Below are positions 1-5,600 of a DNA stretch of 8,345 bases, in pieces; within the stretch, counting starts at the first letter, position 1; each line of letters opens with the position of its first letter. The stretch spans positions 1 to 8,345 of the forward strand of contig MHKO01000009.1 in NCBI GenBank assembly GCA_001818435.1. Direction: 5' to 3'. A program made the position numbers and the translations under genes. The notes beneath the pieces are model-generated. The model saw only the letters and a list, made by a program, of their open reading frames with translations. It ran no database searches and had not been told where the DNA came from. The DNA comes from Candidatus Komeilibacteria bacterium RIFCSPLOWO2_02_FULL_48_11 (GTDB lineage Bacteria > Patescibacteriota > Patescibacteriia > UBA2169).

Positions 1-98
1 AACCTCTGGTTGGGATTCCCCTACGGGCTACCAAAGGGTTCTCACCCAAAGGGTGACCAACCTCTGGTTGGGATTCCCCTACGGGCTACCAAAGGGTT
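1..98. repeat. Direct repeat, two 40-bp identical copies with 58-bp period
   Basis: Bases 1-40 and 59-98 are identical, separated by an 18-bp spacer (41-58) that is itself a mini-hairpin. The first copy lies at the window edge, so the array may extend to the left. The repeat contains CTACGGGC at 21-28 and 79-86, whose reverse complement GCCCGTAG occurs at 145-152, so the block could fold into a larger structure enclosing the hairpins at 116-145. An open frame crosses this region (10-210), but it merely translates the repeat and has no SD, so I do not call it a gene. It lies upstream of the promoter at 207 and is probably non-coding. Confidence 0.9.
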
Positions 99-145
99 TT
101 TACCAAGGATGATTCTCGGCCAGAGGCCGACCAGCCTTTGGCTGG
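42..145. repeat. Cluster of 15-nt mini-hairpins (6-bp stem, 3-nt loop)
   Basis: Four perfect 6-bp stems with 3-nt loops occur here: TCACCC-AAA-GGGTGA (42-56), CCAACC-TCT-GGTTGG (57-71), TCGGCC-AGA-GGCCGA (116-130) and CCAGCC-TTT-GGCTGG (131-145). Units 42-56/57-71 and 116-130/131-145 abut exactly. A fifth copy at 1-13 is cut by the window edge. The stems differ in sequence but stay self-complementary, while the core CC-NNN-GG is constant and the loop is always AAA, TCT, AGA or TTT. The same 15-nt architecture recurs inside tsaD (998-1027). Function is unknown; a REP-like structured repeat is the most cautious label. Confidence 0.75.
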
Positions 146-206
146 CCCGTAGCGGTACCAGTAATTTTGTCAAGTTGATTTTCAACATTTCATCAACAAT
201 CCCCAA

Positions 207-234
207 TTGACAACAAAATATCCCTTGCTATACT
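207..234 (+). promoter_or_regulatory. Sigma-70-type promoter, extended -10
   Basis: A perfect TTGACA -35 box lies at 207-212 and TATACT at 229-234, with a 16-bp spacer. TG at 226-227 gives an extended -10 (TGC-TATACT). The predicted start is near 241, leaving a leader of about 50 nt before the ATG at 294. This is the strongest promoter visible in the window and drives the small acidic gene. TTGTCAA (167-173) and TTGACAA (207-213) form an imperfectly symmetric pair overlapping the -35, which could be an operator, but this is weak. Confidence 0.8.
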
Positions 235-293
235 GAACCCATTGTTTAAAAATTAACGTTAAAATTAACCTTGTAATAAAGGAGAAATTAAAT

Positions 294-446
294 ATGGCGT
301 TTCTTCAAGATGATGACGATACATTAGTTGGAGATGAAGGCTTGAATACGGATGACGATGTTAGCGAAGAGGAGGAGGATGAAAATGACGAGGAAGGCGA
401 TGATGACGAGGAAGCGGAAGAACCGGAAGAAGGCGAAAACACGTAG
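294..446 (+). CDS. 50-residue ultra-acidic protein of unknown function
   Basis: I do not recognise this protein. It begins MAFLQDDDDTLVGDEG and runs into a low-complexity tail of Asp and Glu, ending EEGENT. By count, 28 of 50 residues are Asp or Glu (13 D, 15 E), and there is no Lys, Arg or His, so it must be highly charged and probably disordered. No signal peptide, membrane segment or Cys is present. The start is well supported: AAAGGAG (278-284) is a good Shine-Dalgarno 9 nt before the ATG, a near-consensus promoter lies at 207-234, and an intrinsic terminator follows the TAG by 17 nt. It is therefore a free-standing transcription unit just before tsaD. The short Phe/Leu-containing head could bind a partner while the tail mimics nucleic acid or acts as a solubilising polyanion, but that is speculation. 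It is below many gene callers' length cut-off. Confidence 0.8.
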   Translation: MAFLQDDDDTLVGDEGLNTDDDVSEEEEDENDEEGDDDEEAEEPEEGENT

Positions 447-463
447 GCTATAAACCACAAAAA

Positions 464-490
464 ACTCTCCCAATTGCGGGAGAGTTTTTT
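464..490 (+). terminator. Intrinsic terminator after the acidic gene
   Basis: ACTCTCCC (464-471) pairs with GGGAGAGT (478-485) around a 6-nt loop, followed by six T (485-490). An A-run precedes the left arm (459-464), so the structure could also work on the opposite strand. It separates the acidic gene from tsaD, whose start lies only 18 nt further on. Confidence 0.9.
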
Positions 491-508
491 GTATGATAGT
501 ATGGCGCC

Positions 509-1603
509 ATGCTTATTCTGGGTATTGAAACTTCTTGCGATGACACGGCCGCGGCTTTATTGGAAGTCAAAAGCGGGCGTTTTAGATTGCTCAACCACTT
601 AACCGCCTCCCAAACCAAACTCCATGCCAAATACCAAGGCATAGTGCCGGAGGTGGCGGCCCGCGCGCATCTGGAAACCATTATTCCGGTTTTAACCGAG
701 GTGTTAGGGCATCCAGTAGAGACGAGGCATGCCTCGTCTCTACTGGATGCCATTGCCATTACCACTGGCCCGGGATTGATAACCTCGCTCCTAATTGGCG
801 TGGAGACGGCCAAGGCCTTATCGTTTGCCTGGGATGTGCCTTTGGTTAGCGTGAATCATATTGAGGGACACATTTATTCGGTATTATTATCCCCTGTGGC
901 ATTTTCAGAGACGCAACATGCTGCGTCTCTACAAGACATTAAATTCCCGGCTATTGCCCTCATCGTCTCCGGCGGACATACGGAATTAATTCTGATGTCC
1001 GCCAGAGGCGGATCCGCCTCTGGCGGAAAAAACCGCGGCCAATACCGCCTCCTGGGCCGCACGCGCGACGACGCCTCTGGCGAATGTTTTGACAAGGCCG
1101 CCAAAATGCTCGGCCTTCCCTACCCCGGGGGTCCGGAAATTTCTAAACGCGCCAAGAAAGGCAATCCGGCGGCGTTTGACCTGCCCCGGCCCATGATTCA
1201 TGAACCTGGTTTTGAATTCAGTTTTTCGGGCTTAAAGAACGCGATTAGGTTGTTGATAGAAAATATCGGCAGAGACGTTGCGTGCAACGTCTCTACAAAA
1301 AATGATTTGTGTGCCGCCATTGAACAGGCCATTGTTGACGTTCTGGTCTATAAATCCTTGTCTGCTGTCACCAAATACAAACCCAAAACCTTTATTCTGG
1401 CTGGCGGCGTGGCGGCCAATAAAAAATTAAGGCAAACATTATCTGATAATCTGCCAAAATCAACGCGCTTTCTTTTGCCCCAACCAGAATATTGCATGGA
1501 CAACGCGGCCATGATTGCGGTGGCGGCTTATCATCAAATAAAAAAGAAAAAATTTGTTAAATATGATAAACTGAAAGCTGATGCCAATTGGGAGCTTGTC
1601 TAG
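509..1603 (+). CDS. tsaD: tRNA N6-adenosine threonylcarbamoyltransferase TsaD
   Basis: TsaD transfers the threonylcarbamoyl group from TC-AMP to A37 of ANN-decoding tRNAs (t6A), working with TsaB/TsaE in bacteria; it is cytoplasmic and generally essential. Visible family motifs are GIETSCDDT (5-13), the metal-binding HIEGH (H117, H121), SGGHT (154-158), the FDKAAKMLGLPYPGGP segment (194-209), FSFSGLK (237-243), GGVAAN (299-304) and DNAAMIA with D331 as the third metal ligand. All key residues are intact. At 364 aa it is longer than the usual ~335-345, and much of the excess lies where four palindromic DNA elements are translated in frame (residues 67-81, 133-142, 164-173, 255-263). The start at 509 fits the conserved N-terminus. 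No SD is present; TATGAT at 492-497 would give a very short leader, but no -35 is visible. No terminator follows, so transcription may continue into the toxin-antitoxin genes. Confidence 0.97.
   Translation: MLILGIETSCDDTAAALLEVKSGRFRLLNHLTASQTKLHAKYQGIVPEVAARAHLETIIPVLTEVLGHPVETRHASSLLDAIAITTGPGLITSLLIGVETAKALSFAWDVPLVSVNHIEGHIYSVLLSPVAFSETQHAASLQDIKFPAIALIVSGGHTELILMSARGGSASGGKNRGQYRLLGRTRDDASGECFDKAAKMLGLPYPGGPEISKRAKKGNPAAFDLPRPMIHEPGFEFSFSGLKNAIRLLIENIGRDVACNVSTKNDLCAAIEQAIVDVLVYKSLSAVTKYKPKTFILAGGVAANKKLRQTLSDNLPKSTRFLLPQPEYCMDNAAMIAVAAYHQIKKKKFVKYDKLKADANWELV
708..751. repeat. 44-bp perfect palindrome inside tsaD (AGAGACG family, copy 1)
   Basis: Every base from 708 pairs with its mirror to 751, with the centre at 729/730. 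The core is GTAGAGACGAGGCATGCC followed by its complement. It is read in frame as residues 67-81, including ETRHASSL, between the helix after VLTEV and the conserved DAIAITTGPG strand. It belongs with the elements at 907-930 and 1271-1294, which share AGAGACG...CGTCTCTAC ends. Confidence 0.95.
907..930. repeat. 24-bp palindrome inside tsaD (AGAGACG family, copy 2)
   Basis: AGAGACGCA (907-915) pairs with TGCGTCTCT (922-930); of 12 possible pairs only one (916/921) is mismatched. The right side continues as ACA as in copy 4, while the left flank is not complementary. It is translated as SETQHAASLQ (133-142), the same reading frame as copy 1 (ETRHASSL against ETQHAASL). It sits in the stretch between HIEGH and SGGHT, where the protein appears about a dozen residues longer than E. 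coli TsaD as I recall it. Confidence 0.88.
998..1027. repeat. 30-bp perfect palindrome inside tsaD, two tandem 15-nt mini-hairpins
   Basis: The 30 bp are perfectly self-complementary and also divide into two abutting 15-nt units, TCCGCC-AGA-GGCGGA (998-1012) and TCCGCC-TCT-GGCGGA (1013-1027). It occupies exactly ten codons, residues 164-173 (SARGGSASGG), between the ILM strand and the conserved RGQYRLLG segment. This looks like a clean in-frame insertion into a loop. The 6-3-6 design and CC-NNN-GG core match the intergenic mini-hairpins at 42-145. Confidence 0.92.
1271..1294. repeat. 24-bp palindrome inside tsaD (AGAGACG family, copy 3)
   Basis: AGAGACGTTGC (1271-1281) pairs with GCAACGTCTCT (1284-1294) around a central GT; ACA follows as in copy 2. 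It is translated as RDVACNVST (255-263), in a different reading frame from copies 1 and 2, in the stretch between FSFSGLK and the helix containing AIEQAIVDVL. The inner arm sequence differs from the other copies but stays complementary. Confidence 0.92.
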
Positions 1604-1633
1604 ATAAAGTTAAAGTGATATTATGCAAACAAT

Positions 1634-1891
1634 ATGGTAGAACTATTGCTTAAACAAAAACGACTGCCTCTTAACCAGATTCCCGCCTCATTTAAAAAAC
1701 AATTGGACGGGGTCGTCCGCTTTATTGATACCAAAGGAGAAACATTTGGGTTATTTTTTGACAAAGACGCCATGGAAAACTTGCTGGAAGAGTTTGAATA
1801 CTCATCGCCAAAATTTTGGGATGAAATTGAATCATCAAGAAAATCCGGAATAGTATCCTCGCGGGCAATTGAAAGCCGTTTGGGTCTATGA
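1634..1891 (+). CDS. Antitoxin of a RelE/ParE-type toxin-antitoxin module
   Basis: An 85-residue protein encoded directly before a RelE/ParE-like toxin and overlapping it by ATGA (1888-1891), the usual arrangement for type II modules, where the antitoxin binds and neutralises the toxin and often represses the operon. I cannot assign it firmly to a family. Residues 1-45 (KQKRLPLNQIPASFKKQLDGVVRFIDTKG) look like a small fold rather than a clear ribbon-helix-helix. Residues 46-85, with FDKDAMENLLEEFEYSSPKF and a charged tail ending ESRLGL, resemble the acidic helical toxin-wrapping tails of RelB/Phd-type antitoxins. The ATG at 1634 is the first in frame; the ATG at 1623 is in another frame and stops at 1640. 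No clear SD is seen. Its call rests mainly on context. Confidence 0.72.
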   Translation: MVELLLKQKRLPLNQIPASFKKQLDGVVRFIDTKGETFGLFFDKDAMENLLEEFEYSSPKFWDEIESSRKSGIVSSRAIESRLGL

Positions 1892-2148
1892 TCACCTACG
1901 ACTTAACGACTCATGCCGACCGGCAGTTGCGCAAACTTCCAATTGATTTACAAAGAAGAATTATCAAAAAAATAAAATTTTACATTGCAACGGATAACCC
2001 GTTGTATTTTGCTGACTCCATAAAAGGAGAAGCGGGGAAAATATACAGATTTCGCATTGGCAACTGGCGAGTAATTTGCGACTGGATTGATAAAAACGGG
2101 GGCCACATACAAATACTCAATATCAAGCCAAGACCACATGCCTATTAA
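1888..2148 (+). CDS. RelE/ParE-superfamily toxin
   Basis: An 86-residue protein of typical RelE/ParE size. RelE members cleave mRNA in the ribosomal A site, while ParE members poison gyrase; the sequence alone does not decide which. Supporting features are the N-terminal strand followed by a Lys/Arg-rich helix (HADRQLRKLPIDLQRRIIKK, 9-28), the family-typical YRFRIGNWRVICDW strand pair (53-66) with R54, R56 and R61, and the final strand ILNIKPRPHAY (76-86) with R82, H84 and Y86 in the position of RelE active-site residues. The start overlaps the antitoxin stop as ATGA, so translation is probably coupled. The gene appears intact. Confidence 0.88.
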   Translation: MITYDLTTHADRQLRKLPIDLQRRIIKKIKFYIATDNPLYFADSIKGEAGKIYRFRIGNWRVICDWIDKNGGHIQILNIKPRPHAY

Positions 2149-2152
2149 AATT

Positions 2153-2566
2153 ATGAAATCAACGACTATAACTCCAAAACAACACTACCTCCTCCGCATC
2201 AACCGCGGCGAGGAAGTCATAACCGAACTCACCAAATTCTGCCAAGAGAATAAAATCTTTTCCGGATCGTTTTACGGTATTGGCGCCTGCGGGGAGGCTG
2301 AACTGGGGCACTACAGCGTGGCCACCAAGCAATATTCAAAACAGACATTCACTGGAGAATATGAGGTCACAAATCTGACTGGCATTATCACGGACAAAAA
2401 AATCCATGTTCACGCCACGCTCGCTGATAATAAATTCCAAACCCATGCCGGCCATCTGGCCAGGATGGTGATAAGCGGCGCCTGCGAAATTCATCTTATT
2501 GCCGGTTCTGAACCAGTCAGCCGCAAGTTTGACGAGGAAACAGGGTTGGAACTGCTGGATATCTAA
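2153..2566 (+). CDS. PPC/DUF296-domain protein
   Basis: A 137-residue single-domain protein of the PPC (plant and prokaryote conserved, DUF296) family. Prokaryotic members are small trimeric proteins of unclear role; in plants the domain is fused to AT-hooks. Family marks are YLLRINRGEEVITELTKFC (12-30), the FYGIGACGEAELGHY turn (40-54), IHVHATL (84-90), HAGHLA (98-103) and the closing FDEETGLELLDI. H85, H87 and H101 match the His set proposed to bind metal. The ATG at 2153 lies 4 nt after the toxin stop; an in-frame ATG at 2138 would add MPIKI and overlap the toxin by 11 nt, and neither has an SD. No AT-hook is present. The gene ends the + strand run, followed by a terminator. Confidence 0.88.
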   Translation: MKSTTITPKQHYLLRINRGEEVITELTKFCQENKIFSGSFYGIGACGEAELGHYSVATKQYSKQTFTGEYEVTNLTGIITDKKIHVHATLADNKFQTHAGHLARMVISGACEIHLIAGSEPVSRKFDEETGLELLDI

Positions 2567-2588
2567 ACAAAACTCAAAAAAGTCAACA

Positions 2589-2612
2589 AAACCGCCTTTT
2601 TAGGCGGTTTTT
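2589..2612. terminator. Intrinsic terminator between convergent genes
   Basis: AAACCGCC (2589-2596) pairs with GGCGGTTT (2603-2610) around TTTTTA, with a T-run to 2612. It closes the + strand transcription unit. The complementary A/T runs let it also stop - strand transcription arriving from the swivel-domain genes. Confidence 0.9.
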
Positions 2613-2662
2613 GGTGTTAGCTAAAAGTCAAAAGTGCACTTTTGACTTTTAGCTAACACCAA
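2611..2662. repeat. 52-bp perfect palindrome spanning the stop codon of the convergent gene
   Basis: All 26 base pairs from 2611 to 2662 are complementary around the centre 2636/2637 (core AAAAGTGCACTTTT, outer arms GGTGTTAGCTAAAAGTC). It begins inside the T-run of the terminator, and its right end covers the last two codons and the TAG stop of the - strand gene ending at 2653. It is unrelated in sequence to the tsaD palindromes. Confidence 0.95.
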
Positions 2663-4098
2663 TTTTGCAATTTCCTCACCACTCCCTTATCCGCATCCAC
2701 TTCCACTTTGTCTCCCGTCTTCAAAACTTTTGTTGCATTATGAGTGGCAATAATACATGGCACATTAAATTCTCTACTCACAACAGCCGCATGACAGGTA
2801 ATGCCTCCTTCATCCGTGATAATTGCAGCGGCTTTGCGGCAAAGATGAATAATTTGCGGGCGAGTCATGCCGGTCACCAATATCTCACCTTCAGTAAAAG
2901 CAGCCACTTGTTCATCGTAATTTTTGGCGCTGAAACTAATAATGCGCACTTTCCCCGAAGCGTAGCCTTTGCGCGCGACATTACCCTTAACCGTATCGCT
3001 TTCCGCAATCCCTTGCACTTTTTCTTTAAATTTCTCGGCTTTGCTTCCGGTTACAATAACCGGATTATGTTCTTTATCAAAATAGGCTGCGTAGCCGTTC
3101 TTACGCTTTTTTATTTCAGCTAAGTTAACAGGACTGTTACTAAAAAATTTTTCCACTTCATCAACTGTGGCAAATTCAAGGGCGGCGACCCCGCTTCTGC
3201 GAGTTAATTCTTGAAAAATTTTTTTAGTATGATACCGTAAATGCATAAAATGATAACGATTCCACAGGCGCAGGAACCCCAGTTCGCCGATAAGCCGTCC
3301 AATTTTGAATACATCATCCGGAATAGCCACGTTAATTTCGGGAATTTTAATTTCTTTTCTGAAATTTATGATTTTTTCTCTATAGTGCCCCGCATTAAAT
3401 GGTTTATCCCCCTCAATTTCATTAAACCACCCGTATTTATTGACCAGTTTGTTTACCAATTTGTCTTGCTCGCTTAAGTTCAAATCGTTCCAGTAAGCAT
3501 TAATTGATTCTGTTTCTTTTTCCTCGGATGTCCATGGCAAGACGCCCTTATAAGACATTGCCATATTCAAAATAGCATCTTTATGAGCATTATTTTCCAA
3601 AAGAGAATTAATTTTTTCTTCCAAGGGAGAGACATGTTGCGGATTGGAAACATACATTGTACCCAAGCAAGACAAGCATAGATTAAAATATCGCCGCATT
3701 TCTTTCAGCAGAACGTTGTCGGTTTTTTCCGACCAATTTTGTTTCCAGGCTTCTTTCTCTGCCCGTGTAGCTTCTTTAAAACGGCTTTTCATCACTTTGA
3801 TAATTTCGGCTACTTTCTTCTCATCTTTCCATAATATGCGAAAATGCTCAGTCGCCCGCTTCATTTCTTCAATATCAAAATAAGCGGTATTATTCATATC
3901 TCTGGAAATAATGTAAATAGTATTATGATAACCAAAGCCGCTCACTTCCTTGAGGGGAATCCCCATGCCGCCAAGATTAGCTATCGTATAATAAGGCCGA
4001 TGCGCTCTTGTTTCATACATCCTCTTATAGCATTTTTTAAAACTTTTTACTGGCTGGCACGGCGCGTGGATGACGAGTTTGTTGTAATTGAGTTTCAT
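2653..4098 (-). CDS. Swivel-domain (PEP-utilizing enzyme mobile domain) protein, 481 aa, paralogue A
   Basis: The C-terminal ~115 residues form a phosphohistidine swivel domain like those of PEP synthase, PPDK and rifampin phosphotransferase: GYASGKVRII, then EILVTGMTRPQIIHL, then ITDEGGITCHAAVVSRE with catalytic H436. The rest is not recognisable as an ATP-grasp kinase or PEP barrel. An N-terminal segment (~1-75) is followed by long charged helices, a YGWF motif (222-225) and a helical stretch (260-318) ending ATVDEVEKF that resembles the region before the His domain in rifampin-phosphotransferase-like enzymes. Its ATG overlaps the stop of paralogue B by 4 nt, implying coupled translation. 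It looks the most divergent and AT-rich of the three. Its tail (RKLQNWC) is longer than the siblings' RKI/KKI because the stop lies in the 52-bp palindrome. It is probably a phosphocarrier whose phosphoryl source and acceptor are unknown. Confidence 0.82.
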   Translation of the reverse strand: MKLNYNKLVIHAPCQPVKSFKKCYKRMYETRAHRPYYTIANLGGMGIPLKEVSGFGYHNTIYIISRDMNNTAYFDIEEMKRATEHFRILWKDEKKVAEIIKVMKSRFKEATRAEKEAWKQNWSEKTDNVLLKEMRRYFNLCLSCLGTMYVSNPQHVSPLEEKINSLLENNAHKDAILNMAMSYKGVLPWTSEEKETESINAYWNDLNLSEQDKLVNKLVNKYGWFNEIEGDKPFNAGHYREKIINFRKEIKIPEINVAIPDDVFKIGRLIGELGFLRLWNRYHFMHLRYHTKKIFQELTRRSGVAALEFATVDEVEKFFSNSPVNLAEIKKRKNGYAAYFDKEHNPVIVTGSKAEKFKEKVQGIAESDTVKGNVARKGYASGKVRIISFSAKNYDEQVAAFTEGEILVTGMTRPQIIHLCRKAAAIITDEGGITCHAAVVSREFNVPCIIATHNATKVLKTGDKVEVDADKGVVRKLQNWC

Positions 4099-5525
4099 AT
4101 TTTCTTTACTACGCCTTTCTCCGTGTCCACTTCCACCCTATCCCCGTCTTTCAAGACTTTGGTGGCGTTGCCAGTGCCGATAATCACCGGCTTGCCCATC
4201 TCTCGGCCCACGATGGCCGCGTGGCAGGTAACTCCGCCCTCGTCGGTAATGAATCCGGCAGCGCGCTGCATGATGGCTACATAATCAGGCGAGGTCATAC
4301 TGGTAATAATAAAATCGCCTTCTAAAACCTTGGTCCCCTCGTTCGGATGCCGCACTACCTTGGCAATGCCGGTATATATTAATTGCGGCCCGCGGCTGGC
4401 CACGGTTCCGGTAATCTCTTTGGCTGTAGTTTGCCCGGCCAGCTCGTCAAGAATACTCTGTTTGCGCTCTTCCGACAAAATATCGCATCTCTCTCTTTGA
4501 TATTCAACCATAAAACCATGGCCTAAACGCCAAAGCATTTTTTCTTCGGCGGCTTTCTTATTGCCTTCAAGTTCGTTAAGTTCATCAACAAGCAAAAACC
4601 TTAAATTTCTAAAAGGAACATTGTATCTCTGTTTTAGCTCTCGCAATATTAAGCCGTACCGGTAATGCAACGGGAACTGTAATTTCTTGCGCACGTCCGT
4701 CCAAACTGCCAGGGTGTTTATTCTGTCAATCAAAATTTTATCTGGCGCGCTTATCTTGTGCTTTTTTAACGCCCTGTCTTTTTCTTTCGCGCGCTTCCTG
4801 TCTGCCTCTTCTATGGCGATAATTTGAGCGTTGATATTTTCCGTTCCGCCCTCCGAAATTTCCAAAAGGCGGGACGTAAAATGGCTAGCATCCCAATATT
4901 CAGGCCCATCATAACCAAACGGCAGGCAGCTGAATTGTTCGGCAAGATCATTGGCCGCATTCTGAATTGATGTCTTTTTTGCCAGCACGTCGCGCGCGGC
5001 TTTAAGCTCGGCCAGCTCAAGTTTGCCTGCTTCTGTTTTTTCGTCCGGCGTGCTCAAAAGGCTAAAAACATCATCCGGCAAACGCAATTTTTCCTGCACT
5101 TTCTGGCTGAAAAAATCCCCGCCCACGCACCAGGCAAAAACATTAACCTCATCATATCCCAGCCAATAGCTCATGATATCGCCGGCGTACTTCACTAGCT
5201 CATCAAAGGACAATCTGGATAACTCCGGAATAGGCTGCGTTAAAAATACTTCAATCTTACCCTGTTCTTTTATGATTTCTTGGGCAATTCTCTGATAGTA
5301 CTTGTCTTTAAATAAATTGTCGGAAATATATTCCCCGGCCTCTTCATATTCCCGCTTTGGCCATAAAGTGAGCCCAAAACCATCTTTATATAATGCCCAA
5401 ATTTTAGAAAGGCTGCGGCCGTAAAAATCCTTGGTCCGCGCCGAGGTTTGGGAAATAGAATTCCAGTATCCGGGCGTAAGGTCGTATTTCCGGTCGCGTA
5501 TTATATGATATTTTTCCTGGGGCAT
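4095..5525 (-). CDS. Swivel-domain (PEP-utilizing enzyme mobile domain) protein, 476 aa, paralogue B
   Basis: Same architecture as its neighbours. The N-terminal segment carries FGLTLWPKREYEEAGEYI (50-67), then come helices with FGYDGPEYW (203-211), a helical block (260-318: YRYGLILRELKQRYNVPF then LLVDELNELE) and the swivel domain (~370-476) with TSMTSPDYVAIM and DEGGVTCHAAIVGRE, catalytic H435. In PEP synthase and PPDK this His shuttles phosphate between the kinase and substrate sites; here neither partner domain is recognisable in the chain. The ATG at 5525 lies 6 nt after the stop of a truncated paralogue, with no SD, which suggests it was once translationally coupled to a full gene there. 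The alternative annotation 'phosphoenolpyruvate synthase/rifampin phosphotransferase' would over-predict function. Confidence 0.85.
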   Translation of the reverse strand: MPQEKYHIIRDRKYDLTPGYWNSISQTSARTKDFYGRSLSKIWALYKDGFGLTLWPKREYEEAGEYISDNLFKDKYYQRIAQEIIKEQGKIEVFLTQPIPELSRLSFDELVKYAGDIMSYWLGYDEVNVFAWCVGGDFFSQKVQEKLRLPDDVFSLLSTPDEKTEAGKLELAELKAARDVLAKKTSIQNAANDLAEQFSCLPFGYDGPEYWDASHFTSRLLEISEGGTENINAQIIAIEEADRKRAKEKDRALKKHKISAPDKILIDRINTLAVWTDVRKKLQFPLHYRYGLILRELKQRYNVPFRNLRFLLVDELNELEGNKKAAEEKMLWRLGHGFMVEYQRERCDILSEERKQSILDELAGQTTAKEITGTVASRGPQLIYTGIAKVVRHPNEGTKVLEGDFIITSMTSPDYVAIMQRAAGFITDEGGVTCHAAIVGREMGKPVIIGTGNATKVLKDGDRVEVDTEKGVVKKI

Positions 5526-5531
5526 AATATC

Positions 5532-5600
5532 TTATTTAATTTTCCTCACCACTCCCTTCTCCGCGCCCACCTCCACCTTATCCCCGTCTTTCAAAACAGT
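5532..5600 (-). pseudogene. 3' remnant of a fourth swivel-domain gene
   Basis: Reading the - strand from 5600 gives T-VLKDGDKVEV-GAEKG-VVRKIK-stop (22 codons, TAA at 5534-5532), the C-terminal end of a swivel domain. By eye, 17 of 20 residues match paralogue at 6865-8280, and 16 of 20 match each of the other two. Homology stops where the nucleotidyltransferase stop codon lies (5602-5600), and the remnant is in a different frame from that gene, so it is not a fusion. No start codon with SD precedes it. The DNA closely matches the 3' end of paralogue A (from about 5541 against 2672). This is best read as what remained after the toxin-antitoxin module replaced most of a gene, or as a recombination scar between conserved 3' ends. 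Confidence 0.8.

Noticed and set aside
1..98. CRISPR array
   Set aside because: There are only two copies, the 18-bp spacer is itself a hairpin, and no cas genes are present.
10..210. 66-codon open frame on the + strand
   Set aside because: It translates the 58-bp-period repeat and mini-hairpins, has no SD or family resemblance, and overlaps the -35 box of the acidic gene.
448..813. Open frame antisense to the start of tsaD
   Set aside because: It is opposite the well-supported tsaD N-terminus; the composition follows from tsaD codons and the palindrome, and it shows no known motif.
874..1201. Two antisense open frames within tsaD
   Set aside because: Both are shadows of conserved tsaD coding sequence; their repeated Gly/Ser stretches come from the 30-bp palindrome, which reads similarly on both strands.
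2087..2152. Longer start for the PPC-domain gene
   Set aside because: The 2087 ATG lies deep inside the toxin coding sequence and adds residues not typical of the family. ATG 2153 (or 2138) gives a normal length.
3844..4284. + strand open frame across the junction of paralogues A and B
   Set aside because: It is antisense to two conserved swivel-domain genes, including the catalytic His motif of B, and has no start signals.
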